This document shows, one piece after another, positions 1 to 5,896 of a stretch of 6,704 nucleotides of DNA (within the stretch, counting starts at the first letter, position 1; the number at the start of each line of letters is the position of its first letter). The notes beneath the pieces are model-generated. The model did no database searches, was not told the DNA's origin, and saw only the letters and a list, made by a program, of their open reading frames with translations. A program made the position numbers and the translations under genes. The DNA comes from Ectopseudomonas composti (GTDB lineage Bacteria; Pseudomonadota; Gammaproteobacteria; Pseudomonadales; Pseudomonadaceae), in NCBI GenBank assembly GCA_946886245.1, contig CAMPIF010000244.1, positions 1 through 6,704 of the forward strand, in the 5' to 3' direction.

Positions 1-11
1 GCACGTTATAG
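1..11 (+). CDS. fliP: 3' end of fliP (partial), flagellar export gate protein
   Basis: Only the last codons would be inside the window: in the frame starting at base 3 they read Thr-Leu-TAG, with the stop at 9-11. The assignment rests on context, since fliP precedes fliQ in the pseudomonad fliLMNOPQR-flhB operon, and on the spacing: a stop 11 bases before the fliQ ATG fits the tight packing of the other genes here. FliP is the pentameric core of the export gate. One other frame stays open past the fliQ start, to a TGA at 43-45, so the call cannot be proven from this window. Confidence 0.45.
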
Positions 12-12
12 C

Positions 13-16
13 GAGG
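13..16 (+). promoter_or_regulatory. Ribosome binding site of fliQ
   Basis: GAGG lies six bases before the ATG at 23. This spacing favours that ATG over the TTG at 20, which would leave only three bases between the site and the start codon. Confidence 0.7.
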
Positions 17-22
17 CCTTTG

Positions 23-292
23 ATGACTCCCGAGGTTGCGGTTGATCTGTTTCGCGAAGCACTGTGGCTGATTGTCGTGATCGTCGGCCTGGCGGTCGTG
101 CCCAGCCTGGTGGTGGGGCTCATCGTGGCGATGTTCCAGGCCGCCACGCAGATCAACGAGCAGACGCTGAGTTTTCTGCCGCGTCTGATGGTGATGCTGA
201 TCACCCTGATCTGGGCCGGACCCTGGCTGGTGAGTCAGCTGATGGAGTACACCCAGACGTTGATCCAGAACATTCCGTACCTCATAGGTTGA
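23..292 (+). CDS. fliQ: Flagellar export gate protein FliQ
   Basis: FliQ is a small inner-membrane protein of the flagellar type III export gate. In known structures about four copies pack around the FliP pentamer with one FliR to form the secretion channel. The 89-residue product has the usual family length. Two hydrophobic helices are visible, at about residues 14-38 and 52-74, joined by the conserved loop QAATQINEQTL (39-49), a hallmark of the FliQ/SctS family; the N-terminus MTPEVAVDLFREAL is also typical of Pseudomonas FliQ. I chose ATG at 23 because GAGG sits six bases upstream and the protein then begins as in homologues; an in-frame TTG directly before it would add one residue. The stop at 290-292 overlaps the ribosome binding site of fliR, so the two are probably translationally coupled. 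The injectisome homologue SctS is the alternative, but the neighbours make the flagellar identity secure. Confidence 0.97.
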   Translation: MTPEVAVDLFREALWLIVVIVGLAVVPSLVVGLIVAMFQAATQINEQTLSFLPRLMVMLITLIWAGPWLVSQLMEYTQTLIQNIPYLIG

Positions 293-296
293 GGGG
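290..296 (+). promoter_or_regulatory. Ribosome binding site of fliR overlapping the fliQ stop
   Basis: TGAGGGG contains both the fliQ stop codon (TGA, 290-292) and a purine-rich ribosome binding site ending nine bases before the fliR ATG at 306. A ribosome finishing fliQ would therefore be sitting on the fliR initiation region. Confidence 0.7.
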
Positions 297-305
297 CTGA
301 GCGCG

Positions 306-1082
306 ATGCTGGAATTGAGCAACGAGCAGATCAGCGCCTGGGTCGGCCAGTTCATGCTGCCGTTGTTTCGTATCGCCGCGATGCTGATGGTGATGCCCGT
401 CATCGGTACCCAGCTGGTGCCGAATCGTGTGCGTCTCTATCTGGCGTTGGCGATCAGCGTGGTGCTGGTACCGTCCTTGCCGCCGATGCCGCAGGTCGAT
501 GCGCTCAGCCTGCGCAGCTTGCTGCTGATTCTCGAGCAGGTGCTGATCGGCGCCATGCTCGGCTTCATCCTGCAGTTGTTCTTTCATCTGTTCGCGGTGG
601 CCGGGCAGATCATTGCCATGCAGATGGGGCTGGGCTTCGCGTCCATGGTGGACCCCACCAATGGCGTATCGGTGCCGGTGCTCGGGCAGTTCATGCTGAT
701 GTTGGTGACGTTGCTGTTTCTTGCCATCAACGGCCATCTGGTGGCGCTGGAGATTCTGGCAGAGAGTTTCGTCACGCTGCCATATGGCCAGGGCCTGATG
801 GTCAATCATTACTGGGCGCTGGCTGGCAAGCTGGGCTGGGTGATCGGTGCCGGCCTGTTGTTGACCTTGCCGGCCGTCACCGCGTTGCTGGTGATCAACC
901 TGGCGTTCGGCGTGATGACGCGCGCGGCACCGCAGCTGAACATCTTCTCCATCGGCTTCCCGCTGACCCTGGCCATGGGTCTGGTGATCTTCTGGGTGAG
1001 CCTCTCCGATTTCGGCAACCTGTTCCAGGCGCTGGCCAGCGAAGCCCTGCAGCAGCTGGGCGAATTCGCTCTGACGCGATGA
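306..1082 (+). CDS. fliR: Flagellar export gate protein FliR
   Basis: FliR is an integral inner-membrane protein present as one copy per export gate; with FliP and FliQ it forms the channel through which axial flagellar proteins leave the cytoplasm. The product is 258 residues, normal for FliR. Several hydrophobic helices are visible, at roughly 15-35, 40-58, 71-97, 127-148, 175-203 and 213-235. Two conserved blocks mark the family: the stretch around AGQIIAMQMGLGFASMVDP (99-117), which in known structures lies in the plug/gate region, and FGVMTRAAPQLNIFSIGFPL (201-220), the FliR/SctT signature. The ATG at 306 has GAGGGG nine bases upstream. The stop at 1080-1082 is merged with the flhB ribosome binding site. 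No truncation or frameshift is seen. The injectisome paralogue SctT is ruled out by the flagellar neighbours. Confidence 0.97.
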   Translation: MLELSNEQISAWVGQFMLPLFRIAAMLMVMPVIGTQLVPNRVRLYLALAISVVLVPSLPPMPQVDALSLRSLLLILEQVLIGAMLGFILQLFFHLFAVAGQIIAMQMGLGFASMVDPTNGVSVPVLGQFMLMLVTLLFLAINGHLVALEILAESFVTLPYGQGLMVNHYWALAGKLGWVIGAGLLLTLPAVTALLVINLAFGVMTRAAPQLNIFSIGFPLTLAMGLVIFWVSLSDFGNLFQALASEALQQLGEFALTR

Positions 1083-1086
1083 GGAG
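1080..1086 (+). promoter_or_regulatory. Ribosome binding site of flhB overlapping the fliR stop
   Basis: TGAGGAG joins the fliR stop codon (1080-1082) to a strong GAGGAG ribosome binding site, five bases before the flhB ATG at 1092. It is the best ribosome binding site in the window and suggests coupling of fliR and flhB translation. Confidence 0.75.
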
Positions 1087-1091
1087 CAAGC

Positions 1092-2228
1092 ATGGCTGAG
1101 AGCGAGAGTGGCGCCGACAAGAGCGAGGAACCCACAGGCAAGCGACTTGAAGAGTCGCGCAAGAAAGGCCAGATCGCTCGCTCCAAGGAGCTCAATACGC
1201 TGGCGGTGACCCTCACCGGCACCGTGGCGCTGATCATTTTCGGCGCCTATATGGGCAATGTGCTGATGGACATCATGCGCGGCAACTTCAGCCTGCCGCG
1301 TGACGTGTTGATGAACGAAGGCAGCATGGCCCAGTACCTGCTGGCGTCGGGCAAGCAGGTGCTGCTGGCGACGCAGCCGTTCTTGCTTGCCTTGCTCATC
1401 GCCTCCATCGCCGGCCCCATTGCCCTGGGTGGCTGGCTGTTTTCAGCCGAGGCGTTGCAGCCCAAGGCCAGCCGGATGAACCCGCTGGCAGGCCTCAAGC
1501 GCATGTTCTCGGTTCAGGCGCTGGCCGAGTTGTTCAAGGCACTGGCCAAGTTTCTGGTCATCCTTGCGGTGGCGCTGGTGGTGCTTTCGGCGGATCAGGA
1601 CGATCTGCTGGCGATTGCCAATGAGCCGGTCGAGCCCGCTATCCTGCACAGCCTCAATGTGGTCGGTTGGAGCGCGTTCTGGTTGTCCTGCGGGCTGATC
1701 CTGATCGCCGCAGTGGATGTGCCGTTCCAGCTCTGGAGTCACAAGCAGAAGCTGATGATGACCAAGCAGGAAGTGCGCGACGAGTACAAGGACACCGAGG
1801 GCAAGCCTGAGGTCAAGGGGCGCATTCGGCAACTGCAGCGCGAGATGGCCGAGCGGCGCATGATGCAGTCCGTACCCCAGGCCGACGTAGTGATCACCAA
1901 CCCGACGCACTTTGCCGTGGCGCTCAAATATGACCCCGAGACGGGCAGCGCGCCGCTGTTGCTGGCCAAGGGGGGCGACTTCCTGGCATTGAAGATCCGC
2001 GAGATTGCCCAGGAGCACCAGGTGATGGTGCTGGAGTCGCCGGCGCTGGCCCGGGCGGTTTATCACTCGACCGAGTTGGACCAGGAAATTCCTGCTGGCC
2101 TGTATCTGGCCGTGGCGCAGGTGCTCGCGTACGTCTATCAGTTGCGACAGTACCGGGCGGGCAAGGGCAAGCGGCCTGGTCCGTTGCCGGATCTGCCGAT
2201 TCCGCCGGATTTACGTCGCGACTCGTAA
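1092..2228 (+). CDS. flhB: Flagellar export switch protein FlhB
   Basis: FlhB sits in the inner membrane next to FliP-FliQ-FliR and switches export from rod/hook subunits to filament-type substrates when the hook is complete. The 378-residue protein has a charged cytoplasmic N-terminus with the conserved EEPTGKRLEESRKKGQIARS block (22-31 is its core), four hydrophobic helices at about 34-56, 90-116, 146-167 and 187-209, and a soluble C-terminal domain from about 215. The autocleavage motif NPTH is intact at 270-273; by family knowledge the chain is cut between N270 and P271, which is needed for switching. The tail after about 355 is basic, then proline-rich (PLPDLPIPPDL), as in many FlhB proteins. 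The gene follows fliR after nine bases and is the last gene of this transcription unit as far as can be seen: a 103-base gap with a promoter follows. The injectisome homologue SctU is excluded by context. Confidence 0.97.
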   Translation: MAESESGADKSEEPTGKRLEESRKKGQIARSKELNTLAVTLTGTVALIIFGAYMGNVLMDIMRGNFSLPRDVLMNEGSMAQYLLASGKQVLLATQPFLLALLIASIAGPIALGGWLFSAEALQPKASRMNPLAGLKRMFSVQALAELFKALAKFLVILAVALVVLSADQDDLLAIANEPVEPAILHSLNVVGWSAFWLSCGLILIAAVDVPFQLWSHKQKLMMTKQEVRDEYKDTEGKPEVKGRIRQLQREMAERRMMQSVPQADVVITNPTHFAVALKYDPETGSAPLLLAKGGDFLALKIREIAQEHQVMVLESPALARAVYHSTELDQEIPAGLYLAVAQVLAYVYQLRQYRAGKGKRPGPLPDLPIPPDLRRDS

Positions 2229-2258
2229 AGAGCGCCTCTTACGCTGCCCTGTCATTTC

Positions 2259-2274
2259 TGGAACGCTTCTTGCC
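2259..2274 (+). promoter_or_regulatory. Sigma-54 (RpoN) promoter upstream of flhA
   Basis: TGGAACGCTTCTTGCC matches the sigma-54 consensus TGGCACG-N4-TTGC(A/T). The invariant GG (2260-2261) and GC (2272-2273) are separated by exactly ten bases, the -24 block has one mismatch, and the TTGC of the -12 block is perfect. The expected transcription start is near 2285-2287, giving a leader of about 45 bases before the GTG at 2332. In P. aeruginosa, flhA is a class II flagellar gene that needs RpoN and the activator FleQ, so the position is as expected. The start site is inferred, not observed. Confidence 0.85.
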
Positions 2275-2300
2275 ATTACCTCTTCAGGACGCACTTTCGC

Positions 2301-2314
2301 GTCAAAAGATTGAA
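2301..2314 (+). promoter_or_regulatory. FleQ-like binding site in the flhA leader
   Basis: GTCAAAAGATTGAA agrees with the published Pseudomonas FleQ consensus GTCaNTAAAtTGAC at 10 of the 13 specified positions; both half-sites, GTCA and TTGA, are intact. It lies about 28 bases downstream of the -12 element, so inside the expected leader. FleQ has been reported to bind downstream of the RpoN promoter at flhA, fliE and fliL in P. aeruginosa, which is the arrangement seen here. Binding itself is inferred. Confidence 0.65.
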
Positions 2315-2320
2315 TGGCTT

Positions 2321-2330
2321 GGGGTAGGGA
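2321..2330 (+). promoter_or_regulatory. Probable ribosome binding site of flhA
   Basis: The purine-rich run GGGGTAGGGA precedes the GTG at 2332. GGGG ends eight bases before it. The site is not a textbook GGAGG, but nothing comparable precedes the alternative ATG at 2314, so it favours the GTG start. Confidence 0.5.
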
Positions 2331-2331
2331 C

Positions 2332-4461
2332 GTGGCAGTAGATCGCGCACAGTTAATCGGTGATGTCCGCAGCAATCTGGCGGGCCTGCGTCACGGCAAT
2401 CTGGGTATTCCCCTGCTGCTGCTGGTCATGCTCGGCATGGTCATGTTGCCGATCCCGGCCTTCCTGCTCGACGTGCTGTTCACCTTCAGCATCGCACTGT
2501 CGATCGTGGTGCTGCTGGTCAGTATCTATGCGCTGCGGCCGCTGGACTTCGCCGTATTCCCCACCATCCTGCTGGCAGCCACGCTGTTGCGTCTGGCGCT
2601 GAACGTGGCTTCGACGCGCGTGGTGCTGCTCAACGGTCACGAGGGGCATGGAGCGGCTGGCCAGGTGATCCAGGCCTTCGGTGAAGTGGTGATCGGCGGC
2701 AACTACGTGGTGGGTATCGTGGTGTTCGCCATCCTCATGATCATCAACTTCGTGGTGGTCACCAAGGGTGCCGGGCGTATCTCCGAAGTCAGTGCGCGCT
2801 TCACCCTCGATGCCATGCCCGGCAAGCAGATGGCCATCGACGCCGACCTCAACGCTGGCCTGATCGATCAGAACGAAGCCAAGAAACGCCGCAGTGAAGT
2901 GTCTCAGGAGGCCGATTTTTACGGTTCCATGGACGGTGCCAGCAAGTTCGTCCGTGGCGATGCCATCGCCGGCCTGCTGATCCTGTTCATCAACCTCATC
3001 GGTGGTATCGCCATCGGCGTGTTCCAGCACTCGCTGGCTTTCTCCGACGCCGGCAAGGTCTACACCCTGCTGACCATCGGCGACGGCCTGGTGGCGCAGA
3101 TTCCTTCCCTGCTGCTGTCCACTGCCGCGGCGGTGATGGTGACCCGTGTTTCTTCCTCTGAAGACATGGGCGCGCAGGTCAATCGGCAGATGTTCGCCTC
3201 GCCGCGCGCGCTGGCCGTGGCGGCGGCAATCATGATCGCCATGGGCCTGGTGCCGGGCATGCCGCATTTTTCCTTCATCAGCCTCGGCCTGATCGCCGCT
3301 GCCGGCGCCTACTGGATCGCCAATCGCCAGCGCAAGACCAAGGAAGAAGAGGTCAAGGAGGTCCAGCGTCAGCAGGAACTGATCCCTGCGCAGAAGGCGC
3401 AGGAGGTCAAGGAGCTGGGGTGGGACGATGTCACCCCGGTGGACATGGTCGGTCTGGAAGTGGGTTATCGCCTGATTCCGCTGGTCGACCGCAACCAGGG
3501 GGGGCAACTGCTGGCGCGGATCAAGGGGGTGCGCAAGAAGCTGTCGCAGGAAATGGGCTTTCTCATGCCTTCGGTGCATATCCGCGACAACCTCGATCTG
3601 GCGCCCAATGCCTACCGTTTGACGCTGATGGGCGTGAGCGTGGCCGAGGCGGAGGTTTATCCGGATCGTGAATTGGCGATCAACCCTGGCCAGGTGTTCG
3701 GTCCGCTCAATGGCATCGCCGCCAAGGATCCGGCGTTCGGTCTGGAGGCCGTGTGGATCGACCCTACTCAGCGCGATCAGGCGCAATCGCTGGGTTACAC
3801 CGTGGTCGACGCCAGTACCGTGGTCGCCACTCACCTCAACCAGATCCTGCACAAGCATGCCCACGAGCTGCTGGGGCACGAGGAAGTGCAACAGCTGATG
3901 CAGTTGCTGGCCAAGAGCTCGCCGAAGCTGGCCGAGGAACTGGTGCCGGGGCTGGTATCGCTGTCGACCCTGCTCAAGGTGCTGCAGGCGCTGCTGCAGG
4001 AGCAGGTGCCGGTGCGCGACATCCGCACCATCGCCGAGGCCATCGCCAACGTCGCGCCGAAGAGTCAAGATCCCGCCGCGATGGTCGCTGCGGTACGCGT
4101 CTCGCTGGCCCGTGCCATCGTCCAGGGCATCGTGGGACTAGAGCCGGAGCTGCCTGTGATCACCCTCGAGCCAAGGTTGGAACAGATCTTGCTCAACAGT
4201 CTGCAGAAGGCCGGTCAGGGCGGTGAGGATGGCATCCTCCTCGAACCGGGCATGGCCGAGAAGCTGCAGCGTTCCCTGGTGGAAGCGGCGCAGCGCCAGG
4301 AAATGCTCGGCAAACCGGTGATTCTGCTGGTGGCCGGACCGGTCCGGGCGATGTTGTCGCGCTTCGCGCGGCTGGCGGTACCCAGCATGCACGTGCTGGC
4401 CTACCAGGAAATTCCGGACAACAAGCAGGTCACCATAGTCGCTACGGTTGGCCAGAACTGA
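2332..4461 (+). CDS. flhA: Flagellar export gate ring protein FlhA
   Basis: FlhA is the largest export-gate component. It forms a nonameric ring whose cytoplasmic domains dock chaperone-substrate complexes and whose membrane part helps couple export to the proton motive force. Eight hydrophobic helices lie at about residues 25-44, 45-64, 73-91, 124-144, 209-232, 246-271, 293-311 and 313-330. The FHIPEP signature is present (RISEVSARFTLDAMPGKQM, 149-167), as are DFYGSMDGASKFVRGD (195-210) and TIGDGLVAQ (248-256); the Asp residues at 201 and 251 probably match functionally important Asp208 and Asp249 of Salmonella FlhA. A charged linker at about 333-362 leads to the soluble C-terminal domain. 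I chose GTG at 2332 (709 residues, starting MAVDRAQL) because it has a purine-rich ribosome binding site and gives the length remembered for P. aeruginosa FlhA (about 707). The in-frame ATG at 2314 would add six residues, lacks a ribosome binding site and overlaps the FleQ-like box. Injectisome SctV is the excluded alternative. Confidence 0.97.
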   Translation: MAVDRAQLIGDVRSNLAGLRHGNLGIPLLLLVMLGMVMLPIPAFLLDVLFTFSIALSIVVLLVSIYALRPLDFAVFPTILLAATLLRLALNVASTRVVLLNGHEGHGAAGQVIQAFGEVVIGGNYVVGIVVFAILMIINFVVVTKGAGRISEVSARFTLDAMPGKQMAIDADLNAGLIDQNEAKKRRSEVSQEADFYGSMDGASKFVRGDAIAGLLILFINLIGGIAIGVFQHSLAFSDAGKVYTLLTIGDGLVAQIPSLLLSTAAAVMVTRVSSSEDMGAQVNRQMFASPRALAVAAAIMIAMGLVPGMPHFSFISLGLIAAAGAYWIANRQRKTKEEEVKEVQRQQELIPAQKAQEVKELGWDDVTPVDMVGLEVGYRLIPLVDRNQGGQLLARIKGVRKKLSQEMGFLMPSVHIRDNLDLAPNAYRLTLMGVSVAEAEVYPDRELAINPGQVFGPLNGIAAKDPAFGLEAVWIDPTQRDQAQSLGYTVVDASTVVATHLNQILHKHAHELLGHEEVQQLMQLLAKSSPKLAEELVPGLVSLSTLLKVLQALLQEQVPVRDIRTIAEAIANVAPKSQDPAAMVAAVRVSLARAIVQGIVGLEPELPVITLEPRLEQILLNSLQKAGQGGEDGILLEPGMAEKLQRSLVEAAQRQEMLGKPVILLVAGPVRAMLSRFARLAVPSMHVLAYQEIPDNKQVTIVATVGQN

Positions 4462-4464
4462 GGT
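4459..4464 (+). promoter_or_regulatory. Ribosome binding site of flhF overlapping the flhA stop
   Basis: TGAGGT contains the flhA stop codon (4459-4461) and a GAGGT ribosome binding site ending eight bases before the flhF ATG at 4473; a second purine run, AAAGGG, follows closer to the start. This suggests coupled translation of flhA and flhF. Confidence 0.7.
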
Positions 4465-4472
4465 AAAGGGTC

Positions 4473-5783
4473 ATGCAGGTCAAACGCTTCTTCGCCGCCG
4501 ATATGCGAACCGCCATGAAACTGGTGCGTGACGAATTGGGCGCCGACGCCTCGATCATCGGCAATCGCCGTGTCGCCGGTGGTGTCGAGCTGACTGCAGC
4601 GCTGGATTATCAGGCGCCGATGCCGGTGCGCCCGAATCCGGCGCTGGAAGCCGAGCTGCGCAAGACCCAGGCGCGCATCGCCAGCGCTCAGGCTGAGCTG
4701 ACCACGCGTGCCGAGCAGGATGCCGGCAAGGATCGTCAACTGTTCGCCAACGAGTCGCTGCTGGCGCCCGAACTGCCGGCGACCCTGGTCAAGCCGCAGC
4801 GCCCGCTCGAGGCCCCGGTAGCGGCTGCGCCTGCGGTCGACCCGCGCGCACTGGAAGCCATGCGCTTCGAGCTGCACGGCCTGCGTGAGCTGATCGAAGT
4901 ACAGTTGGGTTCGATCGCCTGGGGTCAGTTGCAGAATCGCCGCCCCCAGCAGGCCAATCTGTGGCGCCGCCTGCAGCGCATGGGGCTGTCTGCCGAGCTG
5001 TCGCAGGCGCTGCTGAGCAAGGTGGCCGGCGTGGCCGAGCCGCGTCAGGCCTGGCGCATGCTGCTGGCGCATCTGGCTCACGCGATCACCACGCCCAAGG
5101 TCGAGCCGCTGGAAGAGGGTGGCGTGATCGCCCTGGTCGGTCCGGCCGGCATGGGCAAGACGACGACTCTGGCCAAGCTGGCTGCGCGTTATGTGCTTAA
5201 GTATGGCTCGCAGCAGGTCGCTCTGGTGAGCATGGACAGCTTCCGTATTGGCGCGCAGGAGCAGCTCAAGACCCTGGGGCGCATCCTCGGTGTGTCGGTG
5301 ACGCAGATCGACCCTGGTCAGTCTCTGCTGCAGGCTTTGGCGCCGCTGGCCAAGAAGCGCGTGGTGCTGGTCGATACCGCTGGCCTGCCAGGCAACGACC
5401 CGGCGCTGCGTCTGCAGCTGGAAAGCCTGGCCTCGGCGCGCATCAAGGCGAAGAATTATCTGGTACTGGCCGCAACAAGTCAGAGCCAAGTGCTCAAGGC
5501 CGCCTACCATAGTTACAAGCGTTGTGGCCTTTCAGGCTGCATACTGACGAAACTGGACGAAGCCGCGAGTCTGGGCGAGGTTTTAGGTCTGGCTATAGGC
5601 CAGCAACTGCCGGTAGCCTATGTGACGGACGGGCCGCGGATTCCGGATGATCTGCACGTGCCGCGTAGTCATCAGTTGGTCAGCCGTGCCGTGGGGCTGC
5701 AGGCTGCCGAGGAGCCGAGTGAAGACGCCATGGCGCAGATGTTCGCCGGCCTTTATCAGCATCCGGCCAAGCGGGCCGGCTGA
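4473..5783 (+). CDS. flhF: FlhF, SRP-type GTPase for polar flagellar placement
   Basis: FlhF is a GTPase of the signal-recognition-particle family, related to Ffh and FtsY. In polar flagellates it localises to the pole and directs where the first basal-body parts assemble. The 436-residue protein shows the three-part FlhF layout: a basic N-terminal B domain (1-46, starting MQVKRFFAADMRTAMKLVRD), a variable Ala/Pro/Gln-rich middle (about 47-125), and an NG GTPase domain (about 126-425). GTPase motifs are intact: P-loop GPAGMGKTT (223-231), DSFRIGAQEQL (255-265), DTAG (301-304), TKLD (359-362) and the closing GPRIPDDL (387-394). Arg258 probably corresponds to the catalytically important Arg251 of P. 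aeruginosa FlhF. ATG at 4473 follows the flhA stop by 11 bases with a ribosome binding site merged into that stop. It is followed by fleN, whose product opposes it in setting flagellar number. Ffh and FtsY are excluded by the FlhF-specific N-terminus and context. Confidence 0.96.
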   Translation: MQVKRFFAADMRTAMKLVRDELGADASIIGNRRVAGGVELTAALDYQAPMPVRPNPALEAELRKTQARIASAQAELTTRAEQDAGKDRQLFANESLLAPELPATLVKPQRPLEAPVAAAPAVDPRALEAMRFELHGLRELIEVQLGSIAWGQLQNRRPQQANLWRRLQRMGLSAELSQALLSKVAGVAEPRQAWRMLLAHLAHAITTPKVEPLEEGGVIALVGPAGMGKTTTLAKLAARYVLKYGSQQVALVSMDSFRIGAQEQLKTLGRILGVSVTQIDPGQSLLQALAPLAKKRVVLVDTAGLPGNDPALRLQLESLASARIKAKNYLVLAATSQSQVLKAAYHSYKRCGLSGCILTKLDEAASLGEVLGLAIGQQLPVAYVTDGPRIPDDLHVPRSHQLVSRAVGLQAAEEPSEDAMAQMFAGLYQHPAKRAG

Positions 5784-5803
5784 AGCAGCGAAATTGTTGC
5801 ACC

Positions 5804-5825
5804 CTCTCGCCACGTGGTGCGGGAG
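5804..5825 (+). other. Hairpin in the 113-base flhF-fleN gap
   Basis: The gap from 5784 to 5896 is the longest in the window. In it, CTCTCGC (5804-5810) can pair with GCGGGAG (5819-5825) as a seven-base-pair stem with one G-U pair and an eight-base loop. No run of T follows, so it is not a standard Rho-independent terminator. An overlapping perfect palindrome, CCACGTGG, lies at 5810-5817. I see no sigma-54 or sigma-28 promoter and no credible small gene in the gap. The hairpin could affect mRNA processing or the relative yield of fleN, or be a decayed repeat; the role is unknown. Confidence 0.45.
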
Positions 5826-5880
5826 TGAACGGCCCGACAGGTGGTTTTCAACGGCCTGCAGGGCCAAGTCGAAGTTAGAC

Positions 5881-5886
5881 AAGGTG
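5881..5886 (+). promoter_or_regulatory. Weak ribosome binding site of fleN
   Basis: AAGGTG ends ten bases before the ATG at 5897, a slightly long spacing; the A/G-rich AGAAAGAA closer in may help. It is weaker than the sites of flhB and flhF, which could mean low FleN output. It supports the ATG at 5897 over the in-frame ATG at 5903, for which the spacing would be 16 bases. Confidence 0.45.
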
Positions 5887-5896
5887 TAGAAAGAAC

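Noticed and set aside
20..25. TTG at 20 as the fliQ start
   Set aside because: It would add a single residue and leaves only three bases after the GAGG site; ATG at 23 has better spacing and matches homologues.
2251..2264. Second FleQ site (GTCATTTCTGGAAC) overlapping the -24 element
   Set aside because: Only the left half resembles the consensus; the right half does not contain TTGAC, so it is not reported as a site.
2353..4068. Long antisense reading frame (571 codons) opposite flhA
   Set aside because: It is the mirror of a GC-biased gene: its composition is extremely rich in His, Gln, Arg and Asp, with no recognisable domain and no good ribosome binding site, while the sense strand encodes a clear FlhA.
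1..4461. Injectisome (virulence type III secretion) genes SctS, SctT, SctU, SctV
   Set aside because: FliQ, FliR, FlhB and FlhA have homologues there, but the FlhA and FlhB sequences, the adjacent flhF and fleN, and the gene order identify the flagellar system.
4401..5510. Long antisense reading frame opposite flhF
   Set aside because: It has the same His/Gln/Arg-rich composition typical of the complement of GC-rich coding DNA, with no family features; flhF on the + strand explains the region.
5804..5825. Rho-independent terminator after flhF
   Set aside because: A stem can form, but the following bases (TGAACGGCCCGAC) contain no T-run, and fleN follows on the same strand.
5784..5896. Separate sigma-54 or sigma-28 promoter for fleN
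   Set aside because: I found no GG-N10-GC element with acceptable flanks and no TAAA-N15-GCCGATAA-like sequence in this gap.
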